Positions 15,670 through 23,343 of a stretch of 29,926 bases of DNA are shown here, piece after piece. Source of the DNA: an uncultured Oscillospiraceae bacterium. GTDB taxonomy: Bacteria; Bacillota; Clostridia; Oscillospirales; Oscillospiraceae. The DNA is taken from positions 1-29,926 of the forward strand of contig CAKTHQ010000027.1 in assembly GCA_934565415.1 (NCBI GenBank), in the 5' to 3' direction. Below the pieces are notes generated by a model, which saw nothing but the letters and a program-made list of their open reading frames with translations, was not told where the DNA came from and made no database searches. How positions within the stretch are numbered: the first letter of the stretch is position 1; the number at the start of each line of letters is the position of its first letter. The translations under genes were made by a program, and so were the position numbers.

Positions 15670-16185
15670 ATGAATTCAAATCAATCAACCCGGGCGGTGG
15701 CCCTGGGGGGCATTCTGGCGGCTCTGGGCATCAGCATTATGTGCCTGGGGAGTATTACCGGAATCGCCACTTATGTTTCCCCAATGGTCTGCCTGCTTCT
15801 ATTGCAGGCGGTTCTGAATGCCGGCGGAAGGCGGATTGCCTGGGCTTGGTATGGGGCTGTGGCGGTGCTGTCGCTGCTGCTGGTGACGGACCGGGAGGCA
15901 GCCTGGATGTTCGTGTTTCTGGGCTACTATCCCATTGTAAAGCCCTTTTTGGATAAAAAGAAGCTGCCGGTTTTTTGGAAGGGCCTGCTGTTCAACGGCT
16001 GTATTCTGGTGATGTACTGGCTGCTGCTGCGCATTTTTGGTCTGGAGGATCTGAACCGTGAATGGAAGGAAATGGGAACTTTTTTTATAGGATTGCTCTT
16101 GATCCTCGGCAATTTCACATTTTTCCTGCTGGATAAGCTATTAAGCAAACCCTTTTTCCAAAGGCTGGGCCGCTATGGAAAATGA
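15670..16185 (+). CDS. Uncharacterised membrane protein, transporter-subunit-like
   Basis: 171 aa with about five membrane helices. Starts ALGGILAALGISIMCLG, with a run of Leu-rich helices and a PIVKPFLDKKKL loop between helices 3 and 4. The size, helix count and small-residue N-terminal helix resemble ECF transporter substrate-binding (S) components, but no S-component motif or energy-coupling genes are nearby, so this remains a guess. ATG at 15670 follows AAGGGAG. The stop overlaps the next start by 11 bases. Expressed from a strong divergent promoter. Confidence 0.82.
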   Translation: MNSNQSTRAVALGGILAALGISIMCLGSITGIATYVSPMVCLLLLQAVLNAGGRRIAWAWYGAVAVLSLLLVTDREAAWMFVFLGYYPIVKPFLDKKKLPVFWKGLLFNGCILVMYWLLLRIFGLEDLNREWKEMGTFFIGLLLILGNFTFFLLDKLLSKPFFQRLGRYGK

Positions 16186-16438
16186 GTGGGAGCTGTACAT
16201 TCTCCGCTGCGGGGACGGCACGCTGTATACCGGCATTGCCCGGGATGCGGAAAAACGTCTGGAAATGCACAGAAGCGGCAAAGGAGCCAAATATACCCGG
16301 GGAAGGACACCGCTGCAAATGGTCTACCGGGAGGGGGGGCTGGACCACTCCCAGGCCCTGCGGCGGGAGCTGGAGATTAAAAAGCTGACCAGAGCCCAGA
16401 AGGAAGCCCTGGTCAGCGGCTTTCATAGGAACAAATAA
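16175..16438 (+). CDS. GIY-YIG nuclease-like protein (YhbQ/UPF0213 family)
   Basis: 87 aa, usual length for the stand-alone family. The signature is at the N-terminus: ELYILRCGDGTLYTGIARD (the LYI...LYTGI pair), then RLEMHRSGKGAKYTRGR with the catalytic-type Arg region, then the conserved ALRRELEIKKLTRAQKEAL. Family members cut or bind branched or damaged DNA in vitro; the cell role is uncertain. Starts within the last codons of the previous gene. Its last 16 bases overlap the convergent minus-strand gene, and its 3' part contains that operon's terminator. Confidence 0.92.
   Translation: MENEWELYILRCGDGTLYTGIARDAEKRLEMHRSGKGAKYTRGRTPLQMVYREGGLDHSQALRRELEIKKLTRAQKEALVSGFHRNK
16376..16417 (-). 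terminator. Minus-strand terminator inside the GIY-YIG gene
   Basis: Perfect 9-bp inverted repeat (16384-16392 with 16409-16417), followed on the minus strand by TTTTTAAT. Ends the three-gene minus operon while coding for the GIY-YIG C-terminus on the plus strand. Confidence 0.65.
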
Positions 16439-16683
16439 ATCAGGAGTGTGGTCATGGCTGTGTTGCGCCCACCTTTTTGGTCCCCGGACATGAGAAGCAG
16501 CAGCAATACCACAATCAGGTCCTCCGTATCCAACCCCTCCGGCAGGAGTCCGGAAAGAAACGGCCCCAGCGGTTTGGGACACTCCGGCGGCTTTTTGGGC
16601 GGTGCCGGTTTCGGCGGGGGCGTGTCCGGCACGCTGTGCTTTTGGTAAGACCCATCCGGGGCGGGGACATAGCGATTATACAT
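16423..16683 (-). CDS. Small proline-rich protein with hydrophobic tail
   Basis: 86 aa, family unknown. Begins MYNRYVPAPDGSYQK, followed by a Pro/Lys-rich linker (residues about 18-40) and a C-terminal part with two Leu-rich stretches (LIVVLLLLLM and MTTLLIYLFL) divided by a charged SGDQKGGR loop, which could form a membrane hairpin or tail anchor. Third gene of a minus-strand operon; 12 bases from the previous stop. The composition resembles small sporulation or envelope-associated proteins of Clostridia, but that is only an impression. Confidence 0.7.
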   Translation of the reverse strand: MYNRYVPAPDGSYQKHSVPDTPPPKPAPPKKPPECPKPLGPFLSGLLPEGLDTEDLIVVLLLLLMSGDQKGGRNTAMTTLLIYLFL

Positions 16684-16695
16684 GGGCCTTCCTCC

Positions 16696-17070
16696 TTACG
16701 GCAGTTTCAGGGCTCCGGATTCCAGCAGGCAGGAGGCCTGCTCCGCCATTTTGGCTGCCCGCATGGCCTTTTCCAGCTTTTTGAGCTTTTCCTTACTGAC
16801 GAAAGGACACAGCGCCTTTAAAAGGGCCTGCTGGTCCTTATCAATGCAGCTGTTTCTTGCAAAACCGGTCAGGGCTTTTACCATGGCCATATCCATACCA
16901 GAATCGACTGGCGGCGGCCCGGGAGAAGGTCCGGGCGGCGGACCTGGGGCAGGCTTAGCTTCCGGCGTTTGGGGGGCTTCCTGATTCATGGAACCCGCAA
17001 GGGCCATAATATCTGCCATCATTCTGGGATTGCCGAGGATGGCACCCAGCTGATCCTCTATTTCACTCAT
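16696..17070 (-). CDS. Uncharacterised protein, middle gene of the minus operon
   Basis: 124 aa, not recognised. Helical N-terminus (MSEIEDQLGAILGNPRMMADIMALAGS), a short Pro/Gly-rich linker (PAPGPPPGPSPGPPP, residues about 43-57), then an all-helical, Lys-rich C-terminal half (KALTGFARN, DKDQQALLKALCPFV, EKLKKLEKAMRAAKMAEQ). ATG at 17070 overlaps the previous stop as ATGA, so translation is coupled. No signal peptide. A scaffold or protein-binding role is possible. Confidence 0.75.
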   Translation of the reverse strand: MSEIEDQLGAILGNPRMMADIMALAGSMNQEAPQTPEAKPAPGPPPGPSPGPPPVDSGMDMAMVKALTGFARNSCIDKDQQALLKALCPFVSKEKLKKLEKAMRAAKMAEQASCLLESGALKLP

Positions 17071-17300
17071 GGATTTTTCCGAAGCTGCTCCAACAGCTCC
17101 TTGGCTTCCGGGGTGGAGAGAAAGGTGTTGATGGTCTCCCTGGCCCCGGCGTAATTCCCCTGGGCCGCCTGCTCCATGGCCTGCCGCAGTCCCTGGGCGT
17201 TGCTTTGCTGCAGCAGGGCTTTCAGTTGTGCTGCCTCCGGGGAGGCAGCGATGCGCATTGCCTCCTGCAGCTGTTCGGGATTGGTGATGGAATCGTCCAT
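17067..17300 (-). CDS. Uncharacterised small helical protein, first gene of the minus operon
   Basis: 77 aa, not recognised. Fully helical and Gln/Ala-rich (PEQLQEAMRIAASPEAAQLKALL, then QGLRQAMEQAAQGNYAGARETINTFL), ending LLEQLRKNP. ATG at 17300 follows AAGGAGG. The repeated short amphipathic helices resemble TPR-like or coiled-coil helpers. Opens the three-gene operon. No clear sigma-A promoter was found upstream on the minus strand, which leaves room for an alternative sigma factor. Confidence 0.75.
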   Translation of the reverse strand: MDDSITNPEQLQEAMRIAASPEAAQLKALLQQSNAQGLRQAMEQAAQGNYAGARETINTFLSTPEAKELLEQLRKNP

Positions 17301-17402
17301 AGGGGGTACCTCCTTGCCCGTTTTCATAAGGATATGCGGTACCGGGACAGAAGTTGCCCAAAAAGAAAAAATTTTCCTGCGGTAGAATTCTTTAAAAAGG
17401 TA

Positions 17403-17411
17403 TGCTATAAT
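17403..17411 (+). promoter_or_regulatory. Extended -10 promoter of the phosphodiesterase-coaX unit
   Basis: TGC-TATAAT. The -35 region (TAGAAT, 17383-17388) is poor. Predicted start near 17418. Confidence 0.6.
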
Positions 17412-17454
17412 CACAAGATGAAAAAATAGAGGGAGAGGGAGAAAGGATAGCTCG

Positions 17455-17949
17455 ATGCGTATTTTGGTTTTATCAGATTCTCACCACGCCATGCGCTTTA
17501 TGGAAGAATGTGCCGCCCGGTTGAAGCCGAATTGCATACTGCATTTGGGGGACTATTATCCGGATGGCTTTGATTTGAAGCAGGCTTTTCCCCAGGCGGA
17601 CTTTTATCAGGTGCCGGGAAACTGTGACGCCTATACCTGCTCACCCGATTTCCCGGTGATCCTCATGCCGAAGCTCGGCGGCCTCAATGTTTATATGACT
17701 CACGGGCACAAGCACAATGTAAAGCTGACGACGGCGTTGCTTCTGCGGGATGCCAGGTCAAGCAAGGCAGATATTGTGCTCTATGGCCATACCCACATTC
17801 CTGAGTGCTATCAGGAGAAAGACGGGCTGTGGGTCATGAATCCCGGCAGCGCCGGATACGGGGAAACAGCGGGACTTATCGAGATCGAAAAGGGAAAAGT
17901 GACCACCTTCCGTATTTTGGAAGAACAGGATTTGGAGGAACTGGTATGA
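17455..17949 (+). CDS. YfcE/YsnB-type metallophosphodiesterase
   Basis: 164 aa, normal for the family. Calcineurin-like two-metal site: DSH (residues 8-10), GDYYPDG (32-38), GNCD (about 59-62), THGHKHNVK (82-90) and YGHTH (about 108-112), with NPGSAG near the C-terminus. Members hydrolyse phosphodiesters with Mn2+; the natural substrate is usually unknown. ATG at 17455 is preceded by AAAGGA. Stop overlaps the coaX ATG by four bases, so the two are translated together; no metabolic link between them is established. Confidence 0.92.
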   Translation: MRILVLSDSHHAMRFMEECAARLKPNCILHLGDYYPDGFDLKQAFPQADFYQVPGNCDAYTCSPDFPVILMPKLGGLNVYMTHGHKHNVKLTTALLLRDARSSKADIVLYGHTHIPECYQEKDGLWVMNPGSAGYGETAGLIEIEKGKVTTFRILEEQDLEELV

Positions 17950-18716
17950 TCCTTGCGCTGAACATCGGGAATACCAATATCACCATCGGCGCCATCCGGG
18001 GGCAGACCATTGTTTTTCAGGCTCGTCTGCGGACGGATGTAACCAAAACCTCCGATGAATATGCCATTGATTTAAAGATGCTTCTGTCCATCCGGGATAT
18101 TTCTACAGCCCAGATCGAAGGGGCTATTGTGTCCTCTGTGGTGCCCCAGGTGCTGAATGCCATGAAAACGGCCCTGCGGAAGCTCTTCTCCAAGAATATT
18201 CTGGTGGTGGGCCCGGGAATCCGGACGGGGCTCAATATCCGTATAGACAATCCGGCCCAGACCGGGGCAGACCTGGTGGTGGGCTGTGTGGCGGCCCTGA
18301 AGCTGGAAAAGCCGCCGATCATCGTGGTGAATATGGGCACGGCGACCACACTGATGGCGATTGATGGCAGCGGTGCCATGATTGGCGGCAGCATCTGTCC
18401 GGGCATTCGCATTTCCATGGAGGCGCTGACGGAACGGGCCGCACTGCTTCCGGGGTTGCAGCTGGATCAGCCCAAGCGGGCCATTGGTCACAATACCATC
18501 GAATGTATGCGCAGCGGTATTATGATGGGCGCCGCAGCCATGATCGACGGAATGGTCCAGCGGATGGAGGAGGAGCTGGGTTCTTCCGCCACTGTGATTG
18601 CTACCGGACGCATTGGGCAGTATGTGGTTCCTCTGTGCAGGACGCCAATTCGCTATGAGCGGGATTTGGTGCTCCAGGGCTTGGCGGCAATCTACCGGGA
18701 AAATGTTCGTGCGTAA
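17946..18716 (+). CDS. coaX: Type III pantothenate kinase, variant with two Asp-to-Asn changes
   Basis: Would phosphorylate pantothenate with ATP, the first step of CoA synthesis, needing a monovalent cation. 256 aa, usual length, ASKHA fold. Motifs: NIGNTN (6-11), GAD (107-109), NMGTATT (129-135) and GGSICPGI. In typical CoaX the first and third motifs are DxGNT and DxGTATT, so Asp is replaced by Asn at residues 6 and 129; the middle Asp109 is kept, and the Arg that often follows it is Leu. Overlaps the phosphodiesterase stop by four bases. No other pantothenate kinase is in the window. It may be an active lineage variant or have lost activity. Confidence 0.9.
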   Translation: MILALNIGNTNITIGAIRGQTIVFQARLRTDVTKTSDEYAIDLKMLLSIRDISTAQIEGAIVSSVVPQVLNAMKTALRKLFSKNILVVGPGIRTGLNIRIDNPAQTGADLVVGCVAALKLEKPPIIVVNMGTATTLMAIDGSGAMIGGSICPGIRISMEALTERAALLPGLQLDQPKRAIGHNTIECMRSGIMMGAAAMIDGMVQRMEEELGSSATVIATGRIGQYVVPLCRTPIRYERDLVLQGLAAIYRENVRA

Positions 18717-18731
18717 ATATAGGGAGGCTAT

Positions 18732-19124
18732 ATGGAAAATACAGAGCAGACGGTCCAAACCAAGGACCAGAATGGATTTATAAAGAGCTATAACCAGGTC
18801 AAGCGCATCATTGGCATTATCGTCACCTGGCTTTATCACCTGCGCAAGCCGATTATGGCGGCACCGGTTGTATACTATGCCCTGCGGTTTGCGGCCTATA
18901 ACGGCAGCCATTTGCCGGAATCCGTGGGCCTTAATTTGCAGTCCACCGGGGAATTTGCCATTCATATTTCCAGGTATGTGGCGGTGGTGGGCCCGTTGGC
19001 CCTGACCGGTGGATGTCTTGCTATGATGTTTCTGTCCAGAAAGGCCATGTACGCCTGGGCCGTCAGTGTGTTTACCCTGGCTTTGCCCATTCTGCTGCTT
19101 GTCAGCAATGTCTATCCGGCATAA
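18732..19124 (+). CDS. Small uncharacterised membrane protein
   Basis: 130 aa, not recognised. Hydrophilic N-terminus (MENTEQTVQTKDQNG), then three predicted helices (about residues 42-57, 78-98 and 104-127), ending LVSNVYPA. GGGAGG lies seven bases before the ATG, and the gene is 15 bases after coaX, so it is the last gene of that operon. Nothing in the sequence points to a role. Confidence 0.8.
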   Translation: MENTEQTVQTKDQNGFIKSYNQVKRIIGIIVTWLYHLRKPIMAAPVVYYALRFAAYNGSHLPESVGLNLQSTGEFAIHISRYVAVVGPLALTGGCLAMMFLSRKAMYAWAVSVFTLALPILLLVSNVYPA

Positions 19125-19173
19125 TTTTTTCTTTGAACGTTTAAGAATTCTTCACCAATCGCCTCCGCTCCAA

Positions 19174-19182
19174 TGCTATACT
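19174..19182 (+). promoter_or_regulatory. Extended -10 promoter of the orphan RNA
   Basis: TGC-TATACT. No good -35. Predicted start near 19189-19190. Confidence 0.55.
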
Positions 19183-19189
19183 ATAAACA

Positions 19190-19331
19190 CAAAGGCGAGG
19201 GCGGTGAAGAAAGCCGATGCCGCGGAAATATTCGCGGATAAGCCGACGGCGGACTTGTGACACACCAGGCCTCGGGAAAGACATAAATACTGTAAATGGC
19301 AGCGATTGAACTCCGGTCGCTGCCATTTTTT
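19190..19331 (+). ncRNA. Putative small RNA, about 140 nt, family unknown
   Basis: Lies between an extended -10 promoter and a perfect intrinsic terminator, and holds no supportable ORF. Local pairing: CGAGG (19196-19200) with CCTCG (19270-19274) as a possible closing stem, an inner hairpin CCGCG/CGCGG (19220-19224 with 19233-19237), and the terminator. It does not match 6S, SRP, tmRNA, RNase P, T-box or riboswitch motifs known to me. A separate promoter for rplS follows the terminator, so this is not simply the rplS leader. Confidence 0.55.
19294..19331 (+). terminator. Terminator of the orphan RNA
   Basis: Perfect 12-bp stem (19294-19305 with 19317-19328) ending in a T-run to 19331. Confidence 0.9.
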
Positions 19332-19360
19332 GAAAAATCCGGAATTTTCTCAAAAAGGGC

Positions 19361-19389
19361 TTGCTTTTTTGCGGGGGATATGATAAAAT
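19361..19389 (+). promoter_or_regulatory. rplS promoter
   Basis: TTGCTT (19361-19366), 17-base spacer, TAAAAT (19384-19389) with TGA before it (extended -10). Leaves a leader of about 75 bases, the place where L19 leader elements occur in Firmicutes; I cannot confirm that element. Confidence 0.7.
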
Positions 19390-19469
19390 CAACCGGTCTG
19401 AAATCAAGGTGAGTCCTCTGCCGCAGGTTTGACGGCATGAACGCCTAATATTTAAGGAGGACATTTATT

Positions 19470-19811
19470 ATGGATTTGGTAAAAGCTCTGAACAGCCAGT
19501 ACATGAAGGAAGAGCTGCCCGAGGTTCGGGTAGGCGACACCGTTCGTGTGCACGTTCGCATCAAGGAAGGCGCCCGTGAGCGTATCCAGGTGTTCGAAGG
19601 CATCGTCATCGCTCGCAAGCATGGCGGCATCGGCGAGACCATCACCGTTCGTCGTGTATCCTACGGCGTCGGCTGCGAGAAGGTCTTCCCCCTGCATTCT
19701 CCCAATGTGGCTATGATCGAGACCGTCCGCAAGGGCCAGGTTCGTCGTGCCAAGCTGTACTACCTGCGCGACCGCGTGGGCAAGGCTGCCAAGATCAAGG
19801 AGAAGGTCTAA
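19470..19811 (+). CDS. rplS: 50S ribosomal protein L19
   Basis: 113 aa, the usual size. Structural protein of the large subunit at the interface with 30S. Family pattern throughout: [19 protein letters not shown], then [35 protein letters not shown] and the basic C-terminus [28 protein letters not shown] upstream. In many bacteria rplS follows trmD and rimM; here it stands alone with its own promoter and terminator, so the usual trmD operon is split in this genome. Confidence 0.98.
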   Translation: MDLVKALNSQYMKEELPEVRVGDTVRVHVRIKEGARERIQVFEGIVIARKHGGIGETITVRRVSYGVGCEKVFPLHSPNVAMIETVRKGQVRRAKLYYLRDRVGKAAKIKEKV

Positions 19812-19830
19812 CAGAACTTTTCATAGAAAA

Positions 19831-19853
19831 AGAGGGCTTGGCCCTCTTTTTTT
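19831..19853 (+). terminator. rplS terminator
   Basis: Perfect 7-bp stem AGAGGGC/GCCCTCT with a TTG loop and seven T in a row. Confidence 0.93.
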
Positions 19854-19886
19854 ATGCCCTAGAGCGGGAAATCCCTGGTTTCCCTA

Positions 19887-19915
19887 TGGAAAAGAATGGA
19901 TTTCCATGCTATAAT
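19887..19915 (+). promoter_or_regulatory. Promoter of the lepB operon
   Basis: TGGAAA (19887-19892), 17-base spacer, TATAAT (19910-19915) with TGC before it (extended -10). Confidence 0.75.
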
Positions 19916-19946
19916 AAGCCTGAGTTTACAATGGAGGAAAGACGCA

Positions 19947-20549
19947 ATGGCTTTTTTTAAGAAAAAAGAGAAAAAGGAAGAAGAGCCGGATGCCGGAAAA
20001 AGCACGGTGATGTACCTGCATGACCTGTGCTGGATGCTGAGCGTTGTCATGGTGCTGTTTCTGGTGTTCTTCCGGATCATTGTGGTCTCCGGCCCTTCCA
20101 TGAAGCGGACGCTTCTGGATGGGGACTACCTGCTGCTTTACAGCAACCTCCTTTGCGGGGAGCCCCAAAAGGGGGATGTAGTGGTAGTCAGCAAGCACAC
20201 CTACGATGATGGCAAACCCATTGTTAAGCGGGTCATTGCTACGGAAGGCCAGATTGTGGATATGGACTTTGAAAACGGTATTGTATATGTAAACGGTCTG
20301 CCTCTGGAGGAAAGCTACATCAATACACCTACCAATCTGGATGAAGGGGCGCTTTTTCCTCAGATTGTAGAGGAGAACTGTGTATTTGTTATGGGAGACA
20401 ACCGAAATCATTCCAAGGATAGTCGTTCTTTGGAAATTGGCCAGGTAGACAAGCGGGAGATTTTGGGCAAGGTGGCCCTGCTCCTGCTGCCCGGTACCGA
20501 CGGCGGTACGGAAAAAAGAGACTATACAAGGATCGGAACGGTGAAATAA
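19947..20549 (+). CDS. lepB: Signal peptidase I
   Basis: Membrane serine/lysine protease that removes Sec and Tat signal peptides outside the membrane. 200 aa. Charged N-terminus (KKKEKKEEE), one membrane helix (about residues 27-46), then the catalytic Ser in SGPSM (48-52), the Lys in PIVKRVIA (about 91-98), and the conserved MGDNRNHSKDSR box. ATG at 19947 follows GGAGG and removes the run of non-homologous residues upstream. First gene of a seven-gene operon; stop overlaps rbgA by one base. Confidence 0.95.
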   Translation: MAFFKKKEKKEEEPDAGKSTVMYLHDLCWMLSVVMVLFLVFFRIIVVSGPSMKRTLLDGDYLLLYSNLLCGEPQKGDVVVVSKHTYDDGKPIVKRVIATEGQIVDMDFENGIVYVNGLPLEESYINTPTNLDEGALFPQIVEENCVFVMGDNRNHSKDSRSLEIGQVDKREILGKVALLLLPGTDGGTEKRDYTRIGTVK

Positions 20550-21418
20550 TGGACAGCAGCATGAATATTCAGTGGTATCCCGGGCATATGACCAAGACCC
20601 GGCGGCAAATCGAGGCAGACCTGAAGCAGGTGGATGCAGTCTGCGAAATTGTGGATGCCCGGATCCCTATTTCCAGCCGGAATCCGGATATCGATGCCAT
20701 TTGCGGCACCAAACCCAGGATGATTGTTTTGAATCGGATGGATCTGGCAGATCCGGCAGCTACCCAGCGCTGGCAGGCCTATTTCAAAAAGAAGGGTATG
20801 GCCGTATTGGCAACCGACTGCAAAACCAAGCGGGGGATCAATGGATTTACCCCGGCGGCCCGGCAGGCCTGCGCCGAAAAACTGGCCCGGGACGCGGCCA
20901 AGGGTATGAACCGGCCCCTGCGGGTTATGGTGGTGGGCATCCCCAATGTGGGCAAATCTACCCTCATCAATCAGATTTCCGGAAGAAAGGGCGCTAAGGC
21001 GGAGAACCGTCCCGGTGTTACCCGGGGCAAGCAGTGGGTTACTGTAGATGCGGGATTACAGCTGCTGGATACCCCGGGTATCCTTTGGCCCAAATTTGAG
21101 GATCCGGAGGTGGGCATGATGCTGGCCTTTACGGGGGCTGTCAAAGAAGGGGTCATCGATGTGGAGGAGCTGGCCTGCCGCCTTTTGGAATTGCTGCTGG
21201 AATACTATCCGGAGACTTTGAAGGACCGCTATAAGGTGGAACCCCCCGCCGGGACACCGGGCTACGAGCTGCTGGAAATGGCAGGGAAGAACCGGGGCTA
21301 TCTGCTGGCCCGGGGAGAGATCCACACGGAGCGGATGGCCAAGGTGCTGCTGGACGAATTCCGTAGCGGCAAATTGGGAAAATTCACCCTGGAACAGCCC
21401 AAGGAGGAAATGCTATGA
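20549..21418 (+). CDS. rbgA: Ribosome-assembly GTPase RbgA/YlqF
   Basis: 289 aa. Circularly permuted GTPase needed for late 50S assembly. G motifs in permuted order: NRMD (G4, about residues 62-65), GIPNVGKST (G1), PGVTRG (G2), DTPG (G3). Opens with the family hallmark IQWYPGHMTK. The C-terminal 100 residues are the helical rRNA-binding domain. ATG at 20549 overlaps the lepB stop; a second ATG at 20561 would fit the family start equally well. Confidence 0.96.
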   Translation: MDSSMNIQWYPGHMTKTRRQIEADLKQVDAVCEIVDARIPISSRNPDIDAICGTKPRMIVLNRMDLADPAATQRWQAYFKKKGMAVLATDCKTKRGINGFTPAARQACAEKLARDAAKGMNRPLRVMVVGIPNVGKSTLINQISGRKGAKAENRPGVTRGKQWVTVDAGLQLLDTPGILWPKFEDPEVGMMLAFTGAVKEGVIDVEELACRLLELLLEYYPETLKDRYKVEPPAGTPGYELLEMAGKNRGYLLARGEIHTERMAKVLLDEFRSGKLGKFTLEQPKEEML

Positions 21419-22029
21419 GCGAAGAAAATCTGTGGGCCATTGAGGATGCCTGCCGGGCAGAGGGCTATTCCGTCATCTGCGGCGTGGATGAAGCAGGCAG
21501 AGGCCCCTTGGCGGGGCCTGTGTGCGCCGCCGCTGTGATTTTGCCGGAGCATCTGGAGATTCCCGGCCTGAACGACAGTAAGAAGCTATCCGATAAGCGC
21601 AGAAGAGAACTGTTCCCCGTTATCCGGGAGAAGGCTGTGGCCTATGGGATTGGCTTTGCTTCTCAGGAAGAAATTGACGAAATAAATATCCTGCAGGCCA
21701 CCTTTTTGGCTATGAAGCGGGCGATGGATCAGCTGCAAGTCAAGCCGGACCTGGCCCTCATCGACGGCAACCGCCAGACAGATTTTGGCGTGCCCTGCAA
21801 GACGATTATCAAAGGGGACAGCCTCAGCGCCAGCATTGCGGCGGCTTCCGTTCTGGCCAAGGTCAGCCGGGACGATGTGATGTTTCAAATGGCGGAGCAG
21901 TACCCGGGCTATGGCTTCGAAATTCACAAGGGCTACGGCACCAAGGCCCACTATGCGGCCCTGGAAGCCCTGGGCCCCAGCCCTATCCACCGGATGAACT
22001 TTTTGAAGAAGTTCTATGGGCAGAAATAA
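21415..22029 (+). CDS. rnhB: Ribonuclease HII
   Basis: 204 aa. Removes RNA from RNA/DNA hybrids, mostly single ribonucleotides in DNA. CGVDEAGRGPLAGPV carries the first catalytic Asp and Glu; a further Asp is in ALIDGNR, and the C-terminal GYGTKAHY box is intact. The ATG overlaps the rbgA stop (ATGA). The rbgA-rnhB-yraN order is common in Firmicutes. Confidence 0.97.
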   Translation: MSEENLWAIEDACRAEGYSVICGVDEAGRGPLAGPVCAAAVILPEHLEIPGLNDSKKLSDKRRRELFPVIREKAVAYGIGFASQEEIDEINILQATFLAMKRAMDQLQVKPDLALIDGNRQTDFGVPCKTIIKGDSLSASIAAASVLAKVSRDDVMFQMAEQYPGYGFEIHKGYGTKAHYAALEALGPSPIHRMNFLKKFYGQK

Positions 22030-22381
22030 CGACCTTGGCCGCTGGGGAGAGCAGCTTGCGGCGGAATACCTGAAAAGAAAGCGCTACAGAATTGTTACAA
22101 CCAATTTTCACAGCCGCTTCGGGGAAATTGACCTGGTGGCGGTGAGTGGAGGCTACCTGGTATTTGTAGAGGTAAAGCTGCGGAAGAACGCCGACTTTGC
22201 CCAGGCCCGGGAGTATGTGGACTGGCGAAAACAGCGCCGCCTCCGCTCTACGGCGGAAGTTTATTTGATGTGTCACCCTACCGAGCTTCAGCCCAGATTC
22301 GATGTGATCGAAATTTATGCGCCGGAAGGGCTGGAAACCCGAAAACCGGAAATCAATCATCTGGAGGATGCGTTTGCATGA
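22016..22381 (+). CDS. yraN: YraN/UPF0102 nuclease-like protein
   Basis: 121 aa, usual length. Restriction-endonuclease-like fold: LGRWGEQLAAEYL at the start, then GEIDLVAV and VFVEVKLR, the D-ExK metal-binding core. Biochemical role is uncertain. Overlaps rnhB by 14 bases and the next gene by four. Confidence 0.95.
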   Translation: MGRNNDLGRWGEQLAAEYLKRKRYRIVTTNFHSRFGEIDLVAVSGGYLVFVEVKLRKNADFAQAREYVDWRKQRRLRSTAEVYLMCHPTELQPRFDVIEIYAPEGLETRKPEINHLEDAFA

Positions 22382-23343
22382 AATTCCCTGTATTTGACCT
22401 GCACTGCGATGCTGCCCTGCATCTGCTGGGAGAGGACCTGAACCAGGCGGGAAGCCTGAAAAAAAGCGACGGGCATATCGATTTGGAGCGGGCGCAGGCC
22501 TTTCCGGGCTATGCCCAGTGTTTTGCCTGCTTTACATCCCCGCTTCTGGAGGAGGAGTACCACCTTTCTCCCATCGTGATTTTTGAGCGGGAAATCGCTA
22601 CCATTCAGCGGGAGGTGGATAAGAACAAAAAGAAGATCGCTTTGGCTTACACGCCGGAGGAGATTGAAGCAAACAGAGAAAAGGGGAAAATGTCGGCCGT
22701 TCTGACCATCGAGGGCCCTGCCGGCTTTGGCTTTGACCCGGAGCTGCTGGAGAGCCTGTTTCTGGCAGGCTTCCGCATTTCTACCCTGGGCTGGAACGAA
22801 CAGAATCCTCTGACCGGCTCCCACCTGACCGGCGGCGGGCTGACGGACATGGGAAGAACCTATGTCCGCAATGCCCAGGACCTGGGAATGCTGGTGGATG
22901 TGAGTCATATCAGCGACGAGGGCTTCTGGGATATTCTGAAAATTACCCGGGGCCCAGTGATTGCCTCCCATTCCAACAGCCGGGCGGTGTGCCCTCATAG
23001 CCGGAATTTGACGGACGATATGTTCCGGGCCATCCGGGATACCGGCGGCGTGGTTGGCATTAACCAGTATGCTGCCTTTCTGGGAGAGAACGCCACCCTG
23101 GATACGGTCTGCGATCACATCCTGCATTTTATGGAGCTGGACCCGGAGTGCAGGCACATTGCGCTGGGCGGAGATCTGGACGGCTGCGACGCTCTGCCTC
23201 AAGGGTTCGGGGGCCTGCAGGGCTACGAGCCCCTTTCCCAGCGGCTTCTGGAGCGAGGGCTCAGCGAAGAGAACGTGATGGATTTGTATTGGAACAATGC
23301 TTTGGGAGTGATGTCAACTGCGTTACACGACCACAAGGGATAA
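22378..23343 (+). CDS. Membrane-dipeptidase-type peptidase (M19 family)
   Basis: 321 aa. Zinc amidohydrolase-fold dipeptidase. Ligand motifs: FDLHCD (DxHxD, residues 6-11), TIEGPAG (bridging Glu), VDVSHISD, IASHSNSRA and GGDLDG. All expected ligands are present. M19 enzymes cut dipeptides, including D-containing ones. Starts within the yraN stop (ATGA). Soluble, no signal peptide, so it works in the cytoplasm. The end overlaps the next gene by about 26 bases if that gene starts at the CTG proposed below. Confidence 0.93.
   Translation: MKFPVFDLHCDAALHLLGEDLNQAGSLKKSDGHIDLERAQAFPGYAQCFACFTSPLLEEEYHLSPIVIFEREIATIQREVDKNKKKIALAYTPEEIEANREKGKMSAVLTIEGPAGFGFDPELLESLFLAGFRISTLGWNEQNPLTGSHLTGGGLTDMGRTYVRNAQDLGMLVDVSHISDEGFWDILKITRGPVIASHSNSRAVCPHSRNLTDDMFRAIRDTGGVVGINQYAAFLGENATLDTVCDHILHFMELDPECRHIALGGDLDGCDALPQGFGGLQGYEPLSQRLLERGLSEENVMDLYWNNALGVMSTALHDHKG

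Noticed and set aside
19211..19240. T-box-like piece (GCCGCGG followed by a CGCGG arm)
   Set aside because: Lacks the full AGGGTGG-ACCGCG signature and no synthetase or amino-acid gene follows.
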